Assembly (NCBI GenBank): GCA_035235625.1 | Contig: CP141145.1 | Span: 19,966,563-20,030,562 of the forward strand | DNA from: Saururus chinensis | Lineage: Eukaryota; Streptophyta; Magnoliopsida; Piperales; Saururaceae | DNA length: 64,000 bases | Direction of reading: 5' to 3' | Part shown: positions 48,780 to 59,828 of the stretch, in pieces | Layout of the letters: every line of letters starts with the position of its first letter | Numbering within the stretch: position 1 is the stretch's first letter | Position numbers and translations under genes: made by a program | Notes under the pieces: model-generated | The model's database searches: none | What the model was told of the DNA's origin: nothing | Seen by the model: the letters and a program-made list of their open reading frames with translations, nothing else

Positions 48780-49430
48780 TCCATTATGTGCTCCCAAATT
48801 TAGGCACTGTGACATGAGCTAGCTTCACTACATCTTCGTCCTTCTTGCATGCTTTCTCTAGAAGACCTTTCTTGGTGATCTTCTCTTGCCCCTCCCTAAA
48901 CGCACTATATAGAAGCAAATCCTTCTTTAGTGTAGGCAGCACATAAAGGATAGGGGGCATACTATATTGAATTTCATTGGTAACATCTTCATGGAGTAAC
49001 TCTGGGTCAGCAGTCTTATTGTGGTTTAGTAGCCTGCGGCCGAACTTGATCCATTCTAGTATTGAAAAATTTGGAGTTTTCCATTCATACCTTCTTCAAT
49101 ATAATTGTATGTTCTAGAATTGACATAAGAAGGACTTCTCTGGCTTTGCATAGATGTGACATAGAACTCCAAGTGTGCTTTGCTGAGCCTTGGAGTTGCA
49201 AAGGAAGAGGTGAAACAGTAGGGCTGTGGTTCTAGGTCGTCGGCCCCAACTATGCTACGGACGTTAGTCACACATCCGCATGAGAAGGTCTGTTGTAGTT
49301 GACGAATGCTAGTAGGGGACAAAGTATACGAGTGGAAGAGTTTTCCATGCTCCCCTCTGATAATGAGCCCGACATAAGGAACCCATGACGTCGATGGTAC
49401 ACACGTTGGCACTAGCACCACACTGATGTT
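48780..49430 (-). pseudogene. Unrecognised minus-strand coding-like fragment, unit 2
   Basis: Counterpart of 23,337-24,202. A 121-residue open frame (49,056-49,421) contains VPYVGLIIRGEHGKLFHSYT, and about 90 bp absent from unit 1 (about 49,175-49,270). A further stretch (48,780-48,990) carries LPTLKKDLLLYSAFREGQE. Family not recognised. Conservation of residues between the copies is suggestive, but frames are interrupted in both. Confidence 0.3.
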
Positions 49431-51255
49431 AATTGCGCTATAGTGCCGTCAATCTCATCGGTGAAGGGTTCTCATGCATTCCTTATGTGGAGCTCAATAT
49501 TAGAGTTGATAATTAAAAACACTTTCATACGAGAGGAAGGTAAGGGAGATAATGAGAATTATGCTTACAAGGAGATTTTTCAAAAAAAGAGGCAGGCCCG
49601 ATTGGAGGGGAAAATTAGAGGGAGGGAGAGAGTTGTGCAAAGGAGGGAAGGGTCGAGCATGGGAGGGAAGGGTCATTTCCTTTTAATAGGGGTAGTGACG
49701 GTCATTTTTTACACATTTTATAAGTCTTGTATGTGCATGCGTCTAATTTGGCAAGTTGAACACCTAATACAATAGACTCAAGATCTACTTGGGTAAATCC
49801 AAAACTCTTCTTATTAAATAAGATATGTTGAAAAACAACTGTCATAGTTAAGCATTTAAATAATAAATCAATTGTTGTAAACATGAGTTATGCACGTTTA
49901 GAGTTGTCCTAATCACTTAATTAATATACTCTCCTGTGCCGCAATAGAATTCTCTTTTGGAGTCACTACATGGGTATGTGACCCGAGTTTATATTGTCGC
50001 ATGGACTCCTTCATTTACCTATTTTATGCGTAATAATACTTTGGGTTTCAAATGGTACAATGTCAGGCTCATGCTACCATGTGTGAACCTAGTGTCATAT
50101 AAACTTTTTCACTAAAAGTTATGTGTTCCCCCAATTAAACCACCGAAAATGAGAAGAGAACATTATTACTACATGCTTTATTGAATTTTCAAGTCAGTTG
50201 GAAAATTTAGATTCTTGTATTTAAATTTAAAATGGGTTAAAAGATACAACACCCGTGTGAATCACTTGTTGATATACATTCTCTGTTACCCTTGAAACAT
50301 GGTCAACCTCCATTTGGTAAAGCTACCAAACTTGATTTAATAGCGCAAAGCTCAATAAATCCTGCAAGTATAATCTTAATTTGATCCAGAAATTACAAGC
50401 CGGAACAATATGTTCTCAAACATAATGTATAATACTTCTTCGGTCCCAAATGTCCTAAATTAACAGCTCCATTTTATTTAAATTTAAACAGTTAGATAAT
50501 GAAAAAGTATTGTAAGCTTATTTTTGCTTCTTTTAGGGTTGGGTTTCATAATTCAAATTAAAATTACTCCTTTTATCCTGTATTAATAGCTACATTTGAA
50601 AAATAATAATTTTAATTACATAGTAAAACCCACATAAAAGAGAAGGAGAAATAAGCTTACGATACTCTTTTTAAAGTACCCAATCATTTAAATTTATCAA
50701 AATTTAGTTATTAATATAGAATAAATTTTTTTCCGGAATAGAGATATTATTTTAAGGAGGGAGGGAGTTCTATTTTTTCAAATGTAACTATTATCATGGG
50801 ATGGAGGGAGTACTACGCAAAAAGTTAATCGTTTTATTTTAACAAATAAGATATGTAGAGGAAACAATAACGAAGTACATTAATAATTAATGACATGGAA
50901 AAGTGTTGGACTTGTTTGTCTGGGTTTGAAAACAATAACCGGAATATATGCTACGTAAAGAGGTTTGCAGTATCAAAAAAATAAAATAAAAAGTGAGTGA
51001 GTATCGTTTTCTGGCAGTAACTTCTCGTCTTTCAAGCAAGAAACTTTCAAGAAAGAATCCATTTCGTGTAGATTTTCTAGATGTTAGATTGTGGCTTTTT
51101 GTTTTTTCTACCATCAGAGTGGTTCGAGTAGTGAGTGGACAATGAACAATTTGCAACTAATAGACGTGAGCTGTGCTTAAAAATGGTGTTACACGTGAAA
51201 ATTTTAAAATGCAAATTACTTTGATAGCAGGCAGAACTAATGTTCAACCAATGCT
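49431..51255. other. TPS 5' flank, unit 2
   Basis: Counterpart of 24,203-29,515 without the CACTA element. The empty CACTA site is at about 50,088-50,096 (GTGTGAACCTAGTGTCATAT). It contains the Stowaway-like MITE at 50,433. No other coding region seen. Confidence 0.5.
50433..50812. mobile_element. Stowaway-like fold-back MITE, unit 2
   Basis: Terminal TACTTCTTCGGTCCC and GGATGGAGGGAGTA form the inverted ends, with a long internal inverted repeat (AGCTTATTTTTGCTTCTTTT versus AAAAGAGAAGGAGAAATAAG). TA at both edges fits Tc1/mariner target choice. It has a counterpart at 28,699-29,062. Confidence 0.65.
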
Positions 51256-51262
51256 TATAAAT
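51256..51262 (+). promoter_or_regulatory. Probable TATA box of TPS pseudogene copy 2
   Basis: TATAAAT 84 bp before the ATG, in the context GCTTATAAATTCCCAATTAC identical to copy 1. Confidence 0.5.
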
Positions 51263-51345
51263 TCCCAATTACGAGGACCTGCACCCCACAACGTGCACTA
51301 GTTCATTTCACAGGTTTGTTTCTTCTTTTAACTTCGTCCATAGTC

Positions 51346-53318
51346 ATGGCCAGTTGTTTAGTAAATGCCAACTCTGGTCATAAACCTTCCACTAAAAAGG
51401 AGATCGCTCGCCGTGATGCAAAATTTCATCCTTCGATTTGGGGTGATTACTTCATCGAATTGTCGGAAAAAACGGCTGTACGTTCAACCCTCAAAATTGA
51501 ATGCAACACTAGTTGTTTATGTGAGTACCATGACATATTTGTTTTAAACTTGTTACCCATGTATAGGATCCGCCATCATCAACACTAGAAAGGATCGAAA
51601 AACTAAAAACAGAAGTGAGGAAGCTGCTACGGAATGCCACTGATACACTTGAAAATATGAGTTTGATAGACATGATTCAAAGAACAGGAATTGGATACCA
51701 TTTTGAGATGGAGATCATGGAAGCGATGAAGCGAATTTACAAAGCCAATTGCAATTCCTGCAATGCAGGCTCTGATTTACGAGGTTGCCTTGCATTTTCG
51801 ATTGCTAAGGCAGCAAGGCTACATTGTATCAACAGGTTAGTTACCATGTTGGTCATATAAGCATGGGGTCCTGGATGATGGATAGCATTTATCTTCTTAT
51901 TTACATCAAAATTTGCTACTCATAAATTTCTTGGCACTGGCCCCGACTTGTTCGTGCAGATGTATTCAAAAGGTTTATAGACAACTCAGGAAAATTCAAG
52001 AAGAGCGTAGCCGGTGATGTAAGAGGCATGCTAAGCTTATATGATGCAGCATATCTAAGTGTTGAGGGGGAAGAAATACTTGATGAAGCTCTATCCTTCA
52101 CCACTGAAAGGCTTAAGGTTGCTTTGCCACATCTCAAGGGTTCGCTTGCTCGACAAGTAGAGTTTGCACTTGAGATACCATTAAACAGGTGCACTGAAAG
52201 GCTGAAAGCAAGGCGCTCTATCTCGTGCCTTGAGGAAGATGATAGCAGGAATGAGATTGTGCAAGAGCTTGCAAAGTTGGATTTCAATCTGTTACAAGTG
52301 CTGCACCAGAAAGAACTAGCAGAATTCACAAGGTAACAACGTCGTTGTATTAATTCTTCAGGTGGTGGAAAGGACTGGAACTTCCCACCAAACTTCCCTT
52401 CATTAGGGACAGAAATAGTTGAGTTGTACTTTTGGGTACTTGAAGCGCTTTCGGAGCCGAAGTACGCGAGAGCAAGGGAAATAATGGCAAAGACTATCGT
52501 ATTATTATCAGTTATGGATGACATATATGATGTCTATGGCACACTTGAGGAGCTCCAACTCTTCACTAATGCAATTAAAAGGTTTTGGATTTTAAACTTC
52601 CAACCATAGCAACTTAACTAAGAACAAATATTCTTGTTACATAATTTCTACTACGACATTTTGTTCATATTTGTTGTTTTCACTTTCAGATGGGATATCC
52701 AAGCTGTTGACGAACTGCCAGACTACATGAAGACGGTCTTTCATGCTCTTGTGAAGACTTTCAGTGGATTTGGCGACCTGCTTAAACCAGAAGAGAAATA
52801 CCGTCTTAGCTACTTGATACAAGCAGTATGCGAACAACGGCATCCCATAAATTATATGCAAGCCTTTTATTATCAAGGATACACTTTGCAAACAATATTA
52901 TTAATATCCAATTGTGCCAAGATTAATTTTATGTATAATAAATGTGATTTTGTTACTTCCGTGGCAGATGATTGCAATGATGAAGGCATTCTTTGTGGAA
53001 GCACAATGGTTTTATTCGAAATATATTCCTACATTTGAAGAGTACATGGACAATGCACTAGTAACCTGTGGCTATTCCACCCTGACAGTAGCTTCCATGG
53101 TTAGACTAGATGAAATTGTAACCAATGAATTCTTTGAGTGGGCAGTAAAAATACCCAAGATTGTTGCTGCTGCATCCATAATCTGCAGACTTAGGGATGA
53201 CATTGTTGGGCACAAGGTTATGCCTACCTTTTCATTACAAACCAAAGAAATGATTGTTATCCGATGGACAAAAATATCAATAAAATTCATGGCTAATTCA
53301 TCTCAGCATTGTGTGTTT

Positions 53319-53367
<49 letters not shown>

Positions 53368-53683
53368 TTTCTCTAATGTACTCTATCAGGAAGAACAAGA
53401 AAGAGGAGATGCTCCTACAGCTGTTGAGACTTACATGAGTGACAATGGATGCACCGAAGATGAGGCATATAAGGTACTCAATGCCATGGTTGATACTGCT
53501 TGGAAGCAGGTGAATAGTGTATTCCTCCATGACACTTCTGTCCCAAGGGCTATACTCATGAGAGTGGCTGGATTAGCTCGTGTCATTCAGATCTATTACC
53601 AAAACCGTGATGGTTACAGTCACTCCACACATGAGACGAAGATGGTCATTGATTCGGTGCTCGTTGATCCTTTCCCTGTCTGA
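51346..53683 (+). pseudogene. Terpene synthase pseudogene, copy 2 (TPS-a-like)
   Basis: Exons: 51,346-51,477; 51,567-51,835; 51,960-52,332; 52,362-52,581; 52,690-52,825; 52,968-53,216; 53,390-53,683. The start codon is supported because exon 1 then codes 44 residues in phase with exon 2 and has the RRX8W motif (RRDAKFHPSIW). No transit peptide precedes it, as in cytosolic TPS-a sesquiterpene synthases. Exon 3 (373 bp) is whole. DDIYD lies in exon 4 and the DDIVGHK + EE... site spans the exon 6/7 junction (G in the usual S/T place). Damage: a 2-bp deletion in exon 2 (near 51,777), an intron 3 of only 29 bp (52,333-52,361), and one extra A in exon 4 (near 52,413). Its intron 1 donor is GTACGT where copy 1 has GTAAGT. 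It is less decayed than copy 1 but cannot make a full protein. Confidence 0.9.
53322..53364. repeat. (AT)n microsatellite in intron 6 of TPS copy 2
   Basis: About 21 AT repeats, longer than and different from the AT/AC run in copy 1. Likely polymorphic. Confidence 0.85.
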
Positions 53684-54865
53684 CCAGCATCTATTCGACA
53701 TTTGATAATAATGGGAAGCATGCATCTATGTTACATGTATCTTGAGCTTTAATACCCAACATATAATGGATTTCAATATTTTTAGCATTCGACAACAAAA
53801 TGCATGGTGAAGGACAATAGCTATCATGTGACACTTTGTATTTGTTCAAAAGCATATGAATCTTCAATTCAGTGGCCCATTTGGACGCAGGTGCGTCCTC
53901 ATGGGATCCACGTCTAGAGTAAATGTTGGGCATTTAAAATAATTTAAAATACTAGGGAACTGCAGTTGTGAGTTTTAGGCACAGTATCACCAAGCAACCA
54001 AGAACCATATAACGACCAACTTCTATCGTTTTTGCATAAACGTGTACATATAAAATACACATGATGATAATCCACCAGTTAGCCAAAGCTAAGTAAACTT
54101 GCCTCCTATTACACTAGGTTATAATAAAAATACAACTTACATGTACCCTAAGCATGCTCATGTTACTATATGTGTCATACCACATGAATACAGTTCTTTC
54201 CAAATTCTTAAGCTTACCATAGAACAGAGATTGCAGAATACATCAATTCTTTAACAATGAAATTCAGCAGCTTCATGTCAAGAGAGTGAGCAGAGAAAAG
54301 GAAAATAAACAAGAGCTTCATGTGATAGATTGGGGAAGGTTTTCTTCTTTCCAATAATACTTAAGCTTACCACAGAAAGAAATCTTCAGCAGCCAATGTA
54401 ATAAAAGACAAAAGCAACATCCAGAACCAGAAAGAGAACTAAAATAAGTTAGTTGGTAGCAGAATTTTTAAGCAGGAAAACAAAGCACAAACTAGAATTC
54501 ATAGAAAGGATAGAACTAAATAGGGGATGAATTGGGCGGCAAGGAGGAAGAGAATTAAAAGGGACGTACAAAAAAAAGAAATCAAGTAAGGAAGGACAGA
54601 ATTGAAACATATAGAAGACAAGAATGGCAGCTGTCCAGAACTTAGAAAAGCATAGCATTAAAATTTTATAAACTGGAGAGGTGAAGAAAAGTCACAAAAC
54701 ATAGAAGAAATCAGTCATTCCATCCTCTAAAACAGATCAACATAGAGTTTTAGAGACAAAGAATTCAAGTAGAAGTTAGGAGAAACAAAGACGAAGCAAG
54801 AAAAAACATCTCAAGTCGCAATTTACTATTCATCAAGTGGTTGAAGACAATGAACACTAACCCGA
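53684..54865. other. TPS 3' flank, unit 2
   Basis: Nearly identical to 31,696-32,880. No coding region seen. Confidence 0.5.
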
Positions 54866-56145
54866 AGTTACTGTTCAGTAGGTAATGTAGTTGTTAAAGT
54901 TTAAATTGAATTATTTTTCTTTTTCACCCCTTGTAAGTGCCTTCTTACTTTATTCAATGGAAATTTTGATTTTTGGAGTAATGATTGGCTAGTTTTTTTA
55001 TTTCCTTTATATGTACTTTAATATTTGACTATTCTACCTATTTTCAATTATAAACTCTATCTTGCATATAAATTATTCTAATGTTTAAGTAATTATATAG
55101 TATCTTATCCTGTGGAATTTCCAGTTGAGAATTATGAATTGGACCAACCCGAGTAGAAGTAACACCTTGCTGATTAATAACATCAGCATCAGGCTAATTA
55201 AGCTGTTGACTCGCCGAATTGTTTCCATCTCTTAATATGCGTCATGTTTGTCTTGTTTTTTTTTCTATCTCTTAAGGGCAATGACAATATCTAATTACTT
55301 GCTTAATAAAAATTTAACAATTAGAGATATCATGACCAATAGCCTTACAATGATTAAAAAAAATATTATTTTATAAATAACATTTTGAAATTTAATAGAA
55401 CTGCCCATATCCAATATAATGCAACATTTGAAACGTTTTAATAAATCAACCTCTACACATATATGCGCACCATCCATTCTTGTTGTCTCTAAACACGCAT
55501 TATCAATGCTTATGAAAGTCCCCAAACCCAAATTCCTTGAGAAAGATTACTTGATGTCCAGGAAAATTAACCCAAATTGGTGCCAACAGTGAATCAGGAC
55601 TGTCATCGTTTAATTAATGATGAAACCACTGCGCGAACGAACAGTAAAATTTGCCATTTTCATGATATTTCTAGCCAAAATTTTCTTAATTTCTTCTTCC
55701 AGTGAAATCCAATTTATGAACGATCTTGAATCAGTGCCATATCTTCCCACATACGGGAGAGATTCCAATCGTGGACGTGGGGCCCACGATGGAGTCCACA
55801 CCTTTAATTAGGAAAAAATTATCATAAAATCTATAAAAATTAGATAAACCAAGTTTGATATTAAGACTTATAAAAATACAATTAAAACTTGTTAAAATTA
55901 TAATTACTAATCCTTAACTTTAAAATCAAGTCAAATCGACAATTAAACAAAAGTCACACAAATTTGCATAATTAAAGAAAATTAAACCGGGTTAAAGTTA
56001 GAGATCTTACATCATTTGTTGATATTGTAGCACAAACATCAATTCTAGAAGAATATTTTAATTTGTCCAAAGTGCCCACAAAAGGTATAGATCACAAAAA
56101 GAATTATGGAAAATGAAGCTTCAAGAGGAGTAAAGGAGGAAAATC
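54866..56145. other. Unit-2-only segment with a second LINE ORF1 remnant
   Basis: About 1.28 kb absent from unit 1, where TACTGTT joins directly to AAATAAAAATTG. No target duplication is seen, so deletion in unit 1 is as likely as insertion in unit 2. Its middle (55,098-55,800) is a diverged copy of 57,490-58,120 on the same (minus) strand. The rest is AT-rich and unassigned. Confidence 0.5.
55098..55800 (-). mobile_element. Diverged LINE ORF1 remnant (unit-2-only segment)
   Basis: Minus-strand frame 55,295-55,531 has DGAHICVEVDLLKRFKCCI, matching the ORF1 pieces at 34,508-34,771 and 57,723-57,986, but with more changes. It derives from the same family and is interrupted. Confidence 0.55.
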
Positions 56146-57206
56146 AAATAAAAATTGCCCCTAAAGCAAGTAAGGAATGTTGAACCAACTTCTAAGAACT
56201 TCATCTCATAAGAAAATAGAAAGGCTAAATTAGAGCGTCGGATTTATGGCCAGAGTCATCCTGGAAAGGCTTTTGAAGGGTACACTAGAGTGTGTTATAA
56301 TTGTAAGAGACATGGACGTATAGCTTGAAACCATCCTCAAGGTAATCAAGGTGCTCAAGGAAATATAAATAAAGATGGAAAGATGCAAAAGACAATGCAG
56401 TCCTTGAAGGTACTATTTCTATTTTTAACCTATTATCTTGAGTGTTTTATGATCTTGGTTTATCACACTCTTTTATCTCTAAATTATTCGTAGAAGATGT
56501 CTATCATCCTAAGAGTAAGTTAGAAATGTCTTATATTATCCATACTGCATTAGGAAAAGTTATGTAATAGATGAATGTTTGAGAAATATCATTTTTATGT
56601 TGCGAGAAAGAAATTTTTGTGTTGATCTACTCATTTTAGAGATAGTAGATTATGATGTTATCTTGAGAATGGATTGATATGTGGACTTAAAATGCTATGG
56701 TATATTGTCAGTTGAAGAGGATAAAATTGAGTACACCAGGGAAATGGAAACTTAAGATGCAGTGAATGATTGGAAGAAAGAATTCTTCTATCATTTCGGC
56801 AGTTAAAGCCCAAAAGTTAATGGAGAAAAAATATTTTTCCTTTCCGGTTAGCATTGTGGAATTTAAAAAGGAGAAGGGAAAACTATATGAGATACCCGTA
56901 GTAAGAGAATTTTCATATGTGATTCCTGAGGAATTACCGGGTTTACCTACAAGGAAGGAAGTAGGCTTTACCATAGATTTAGTCTCATGAACTTTACCAA
57001 GTTCTGAAGCTCCATAGCGGATGACACTAACGGAGTTAAAAGTACTTAAGAACAAACTTGAGGAATTATTAGATAAAGGAGTTATTAGGCCGAGTGTCTC
57101 CCCTTATGGTGCATTGCTACTCTTTGTAAAGAAAAATGATGGGTCCATGAGGCTATGCATTGCTTATAAAATGATAAATCACAAAATGCCCTTATTTGGT
57201 TGTTGA
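56146..57206 (+). mobile_element. Chromovirus-type Ty3/Gypsy gag-pol fossil fragment, unit 2
   Basis: Counterpart of 32,890-33,990, with the same order of gag zinc-knuckle, protease and the first part of reverse transcriptase ([20 protein letters not shown], about 57,080-57,140). Broken in several places, without LTRs. Confidence 0.85.
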
Positions 57207-58735
57207 CATTTCATAATACCTATGTTATTGTGTGATCACATAAAGATACTCTGGAGATGAATTTGGTACATCAACTCCATCAAACTAATTAGTTAAAATA
57301 ACAATTCATTTCTTAACATTGGTAACTCTTCCTATAAGCAAATTCAGATCAACCGGAAAGCGATTATTAATAACATGTGTGCATGATGTGTTCTATAAAG
57401 ATTCTGCATTTTTTTCCATTATGGAATCATAAGCAACAATACGAGGAGAATGACATTGGTGAACAATTGGGCTTTTGACATTGTTATCCTGCGGAACTTG
57501 GGGTTGAGAATTATGAATTGGACCAACCTGAATAGAAGTAGCACCTTGCCAATTAAGAACATCAACATCAGGCTCATTAGGCTGCTGACTCGCCAAATTC
57601 TTTCCATCTCTTATTATGCGTCATGTTTGTCTAATTTTTTATCCATCTCTTAAGGGCAATGACAATATCAATTACTTGCTTCATTAAAAATTAAACAATT
57701 AGAGATATTATGACCAATAACCTTAAAATGATTGAAAAAAAAAGGCTATTTCATGAATAACATTTTGGAATTTAATAGAACCACCCATATCCAATCTAAT
57801 GCGACATTTGAGACGCGTTGACAAATCAACCTCTACACATATATGCGTACCAGCCATTCTTTTTGCCTCTAAACACGCATTTTCAATGCTAATGAAAGTC
57901 CCGAAATCCAAATTCCTTGAGAAAGATATGTTGATGTCCGGGCTTACTAACCCAAATTGGTACAAACAGTGAATCATAACCATCATCGGTTAATTAATAG
58001 ATTAAACCGCTGCAAACGGACAGTAAAAATCACATTTGCATGATATTCCTAGCCAAAATTTTCATAATATCTTCTTCCAGTGAAATCCAATTGAGGAAAG
58101 ATCTTGAATTAGTGGCATACCTTCCCACGTACGAATCACCCTTCAAATGTCACTCCGTGTTAAAAATCTTTCTTAGCGCCTCCTTGCTTGCGAAGCCATT
58201 AAGCACCTTCCCGATAATGAAAAATGTCCGGTAGGATTACACCAGTTGTCATCTTCCATTGTTTGAAGAGATCTGCCTAACTTGTTTCAGGCGGATTCTC
58301 ATGCAGAGCTGCGCAAGTCGCCATGATTGCACTAGCGAACCAACTGTAAGATGCGTGATCCAGAAAAATGAAGAGAACACAACGCTCGGAACAGTTGCAT
58401 TAGAGTCGTTCACCAGATCTGCCCAGCGGAGATGAATCCAGGGACTCTGCTAGTTCTGCTTCACGTTGGCTGCCATCTGTTAGTTGGTTCGTTGGTTCTG
58501 CTGCTTGCCTTCTTCCGCTGGTTCTGCGTGAGTTCTGTTGTCCAGATGGCTTCTCCCTCTTATGCAGTAGAAAACAAACGAACAGCCATCTGCTGTCCTG
58601 ATGGGTTCAGCCTTCTAGTTGCTCTGATGGGCTTCTTCTGCTGGTGCTGCATGGTTTCTGCTGTCCCGATGAGTTATCCCTCTGAAGCAGCAGAAAATAA
58701 ACGAACTGCCTTCTGCTGTCCAGACCGAATTCAAA
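57207..58735 (-). mobile_element. LINE ORF1 and 5' region remnant, unit 2
   Basis: Minus strand: ORF1/DUF4283-like frame at 57,723-57,986 (LVSPDINISFSRNLDFG, AGTHICVEVDLSTRLKCRI), a downstream part at 57,393-57,607, and an upstream CTGCTG-rich region (58,310-58,735) with repeated TTCTGCTGTCC-type words that is mostly deleted in unit 1. The open frame on the plus strand in the CTGCTG-rich region is not supported as a gene. Confidence 0.6.
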
Positions 58736-59828
58736 GATGTAAATTACCTTCATGTGACGCTTTGTGTTTGGTTAAAAGCATAATTGATCTTCAGTGTTCC
58801 AAAAAAAGTGCACATCCATAAGTAACCATTCGACACTTACTATTGTCCTCTCTATAACCCTTATTATCGCACTCTATCTGGCACTTACTATTGTCTCTAT
58901 AACCCTTATTATCGTCCTCTGTATATCTACTTTGCAATTATTGATCTGACACTCGGTGTTTTTATGAAAAAATTTAACCTTTTATTTTTTTAAAAATTAG
59001 CCAAAAAAATTAGAAAGTGACCATTGAACTATTTTAAAAAATGACTTATTTCAAAAAGAGCTAAAGTTAGAAAAAACTTGCACAAATTTTCAAGCAATCA
59101 TACTGTTTAGCAAACTAGAGTTGTGCATTATAGGGTTAGTCACAGTGTGCTAGTATTTAGTACATTGTGACATATTTATTAGTATTTACAATATTTTCAA
59201 ACAAGTATCGGTTAACATAAATCAAAATTTCAAACTTGTTCCAATTACAAGGCGGTTGTGTAAAACTACATTTTAGCTTAGCCAATAGGTAATTTTACCT
59301 ACCCATTTAATTTTCTAATAGAACAGTTTAGGTGGTAGAGCAGGCAAACAATTACAATTGATGTTCCTACTCTTAGATCCTCAAAATATAATTGCCTCGT
59401 ACGGATGAATGTTCTAGATAGTTAATAACTTCATTAAATATTAGGGTAGGTAGAATACCGAAGACCCATTGAAAACTATGTAACAAAAAAGTTTCTGCAA
59501 GGAAGGTTAGAGAATGATGTTGCATGCTTTGTCTAGTTCTCCAAGTTAAAAGAATAGTGGTGATTTTTTTATTTTTTATTTAATAAAAGTTGAATAACAT
59601 ATAGAACACCATATGGATATACTAATTATTGTTAAAAAACTTTCATAAATATGATTTCGAAAATGCTACATATTCTTGTACACAATGACACTTGCAGAGA
59701 GATCACCATGATCACGAAAATGTAGGGGCCAATTTGTTTGCATAGGTTTTGTGCATAGAGCAATCTCTCCTTTAAAACCTCCACAAGTTTACCCGACTAG
59801 AAACTAGCTTTTGTGATTTATTTAATGC
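58736..59828. repeat. Spacer repeat ending unit 2 and starting a truncated third unit
   Basis: About 97% like 35,140-36,025 by eye. From about 59,649 it corresponds to the start of unit 2, so a third tandem unit begins here. Homology stops at TTTATTTAATGCA (59,828), where the Athila fossil starts. Confidence 0.75.

Larger units (their letters stand above)
35851..59648. repeat. Tandem segmental duplication, unit 2 (23.8 kb)
   Basis: Head-to-tail copy of 7,016-35,850, in the same order. It lacks the unit-1 CACTA, hAT, fold-back MITE and LINE insertions, and instead has a 3,460-bp solo LTR at 39,817 and about 1.28 kb of extra sequence at 54,866-56,145. Confidence 0.85.

Noticed and set aside
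58432-58821. 129-codon plus-strand frame in CTGCTG-rich DNA
   Set aside because: Antisense to the LINE 5' region; repeated Leu/Ser/Cys words come from CTGCTG repeats and most of it is deleted in unit 1.
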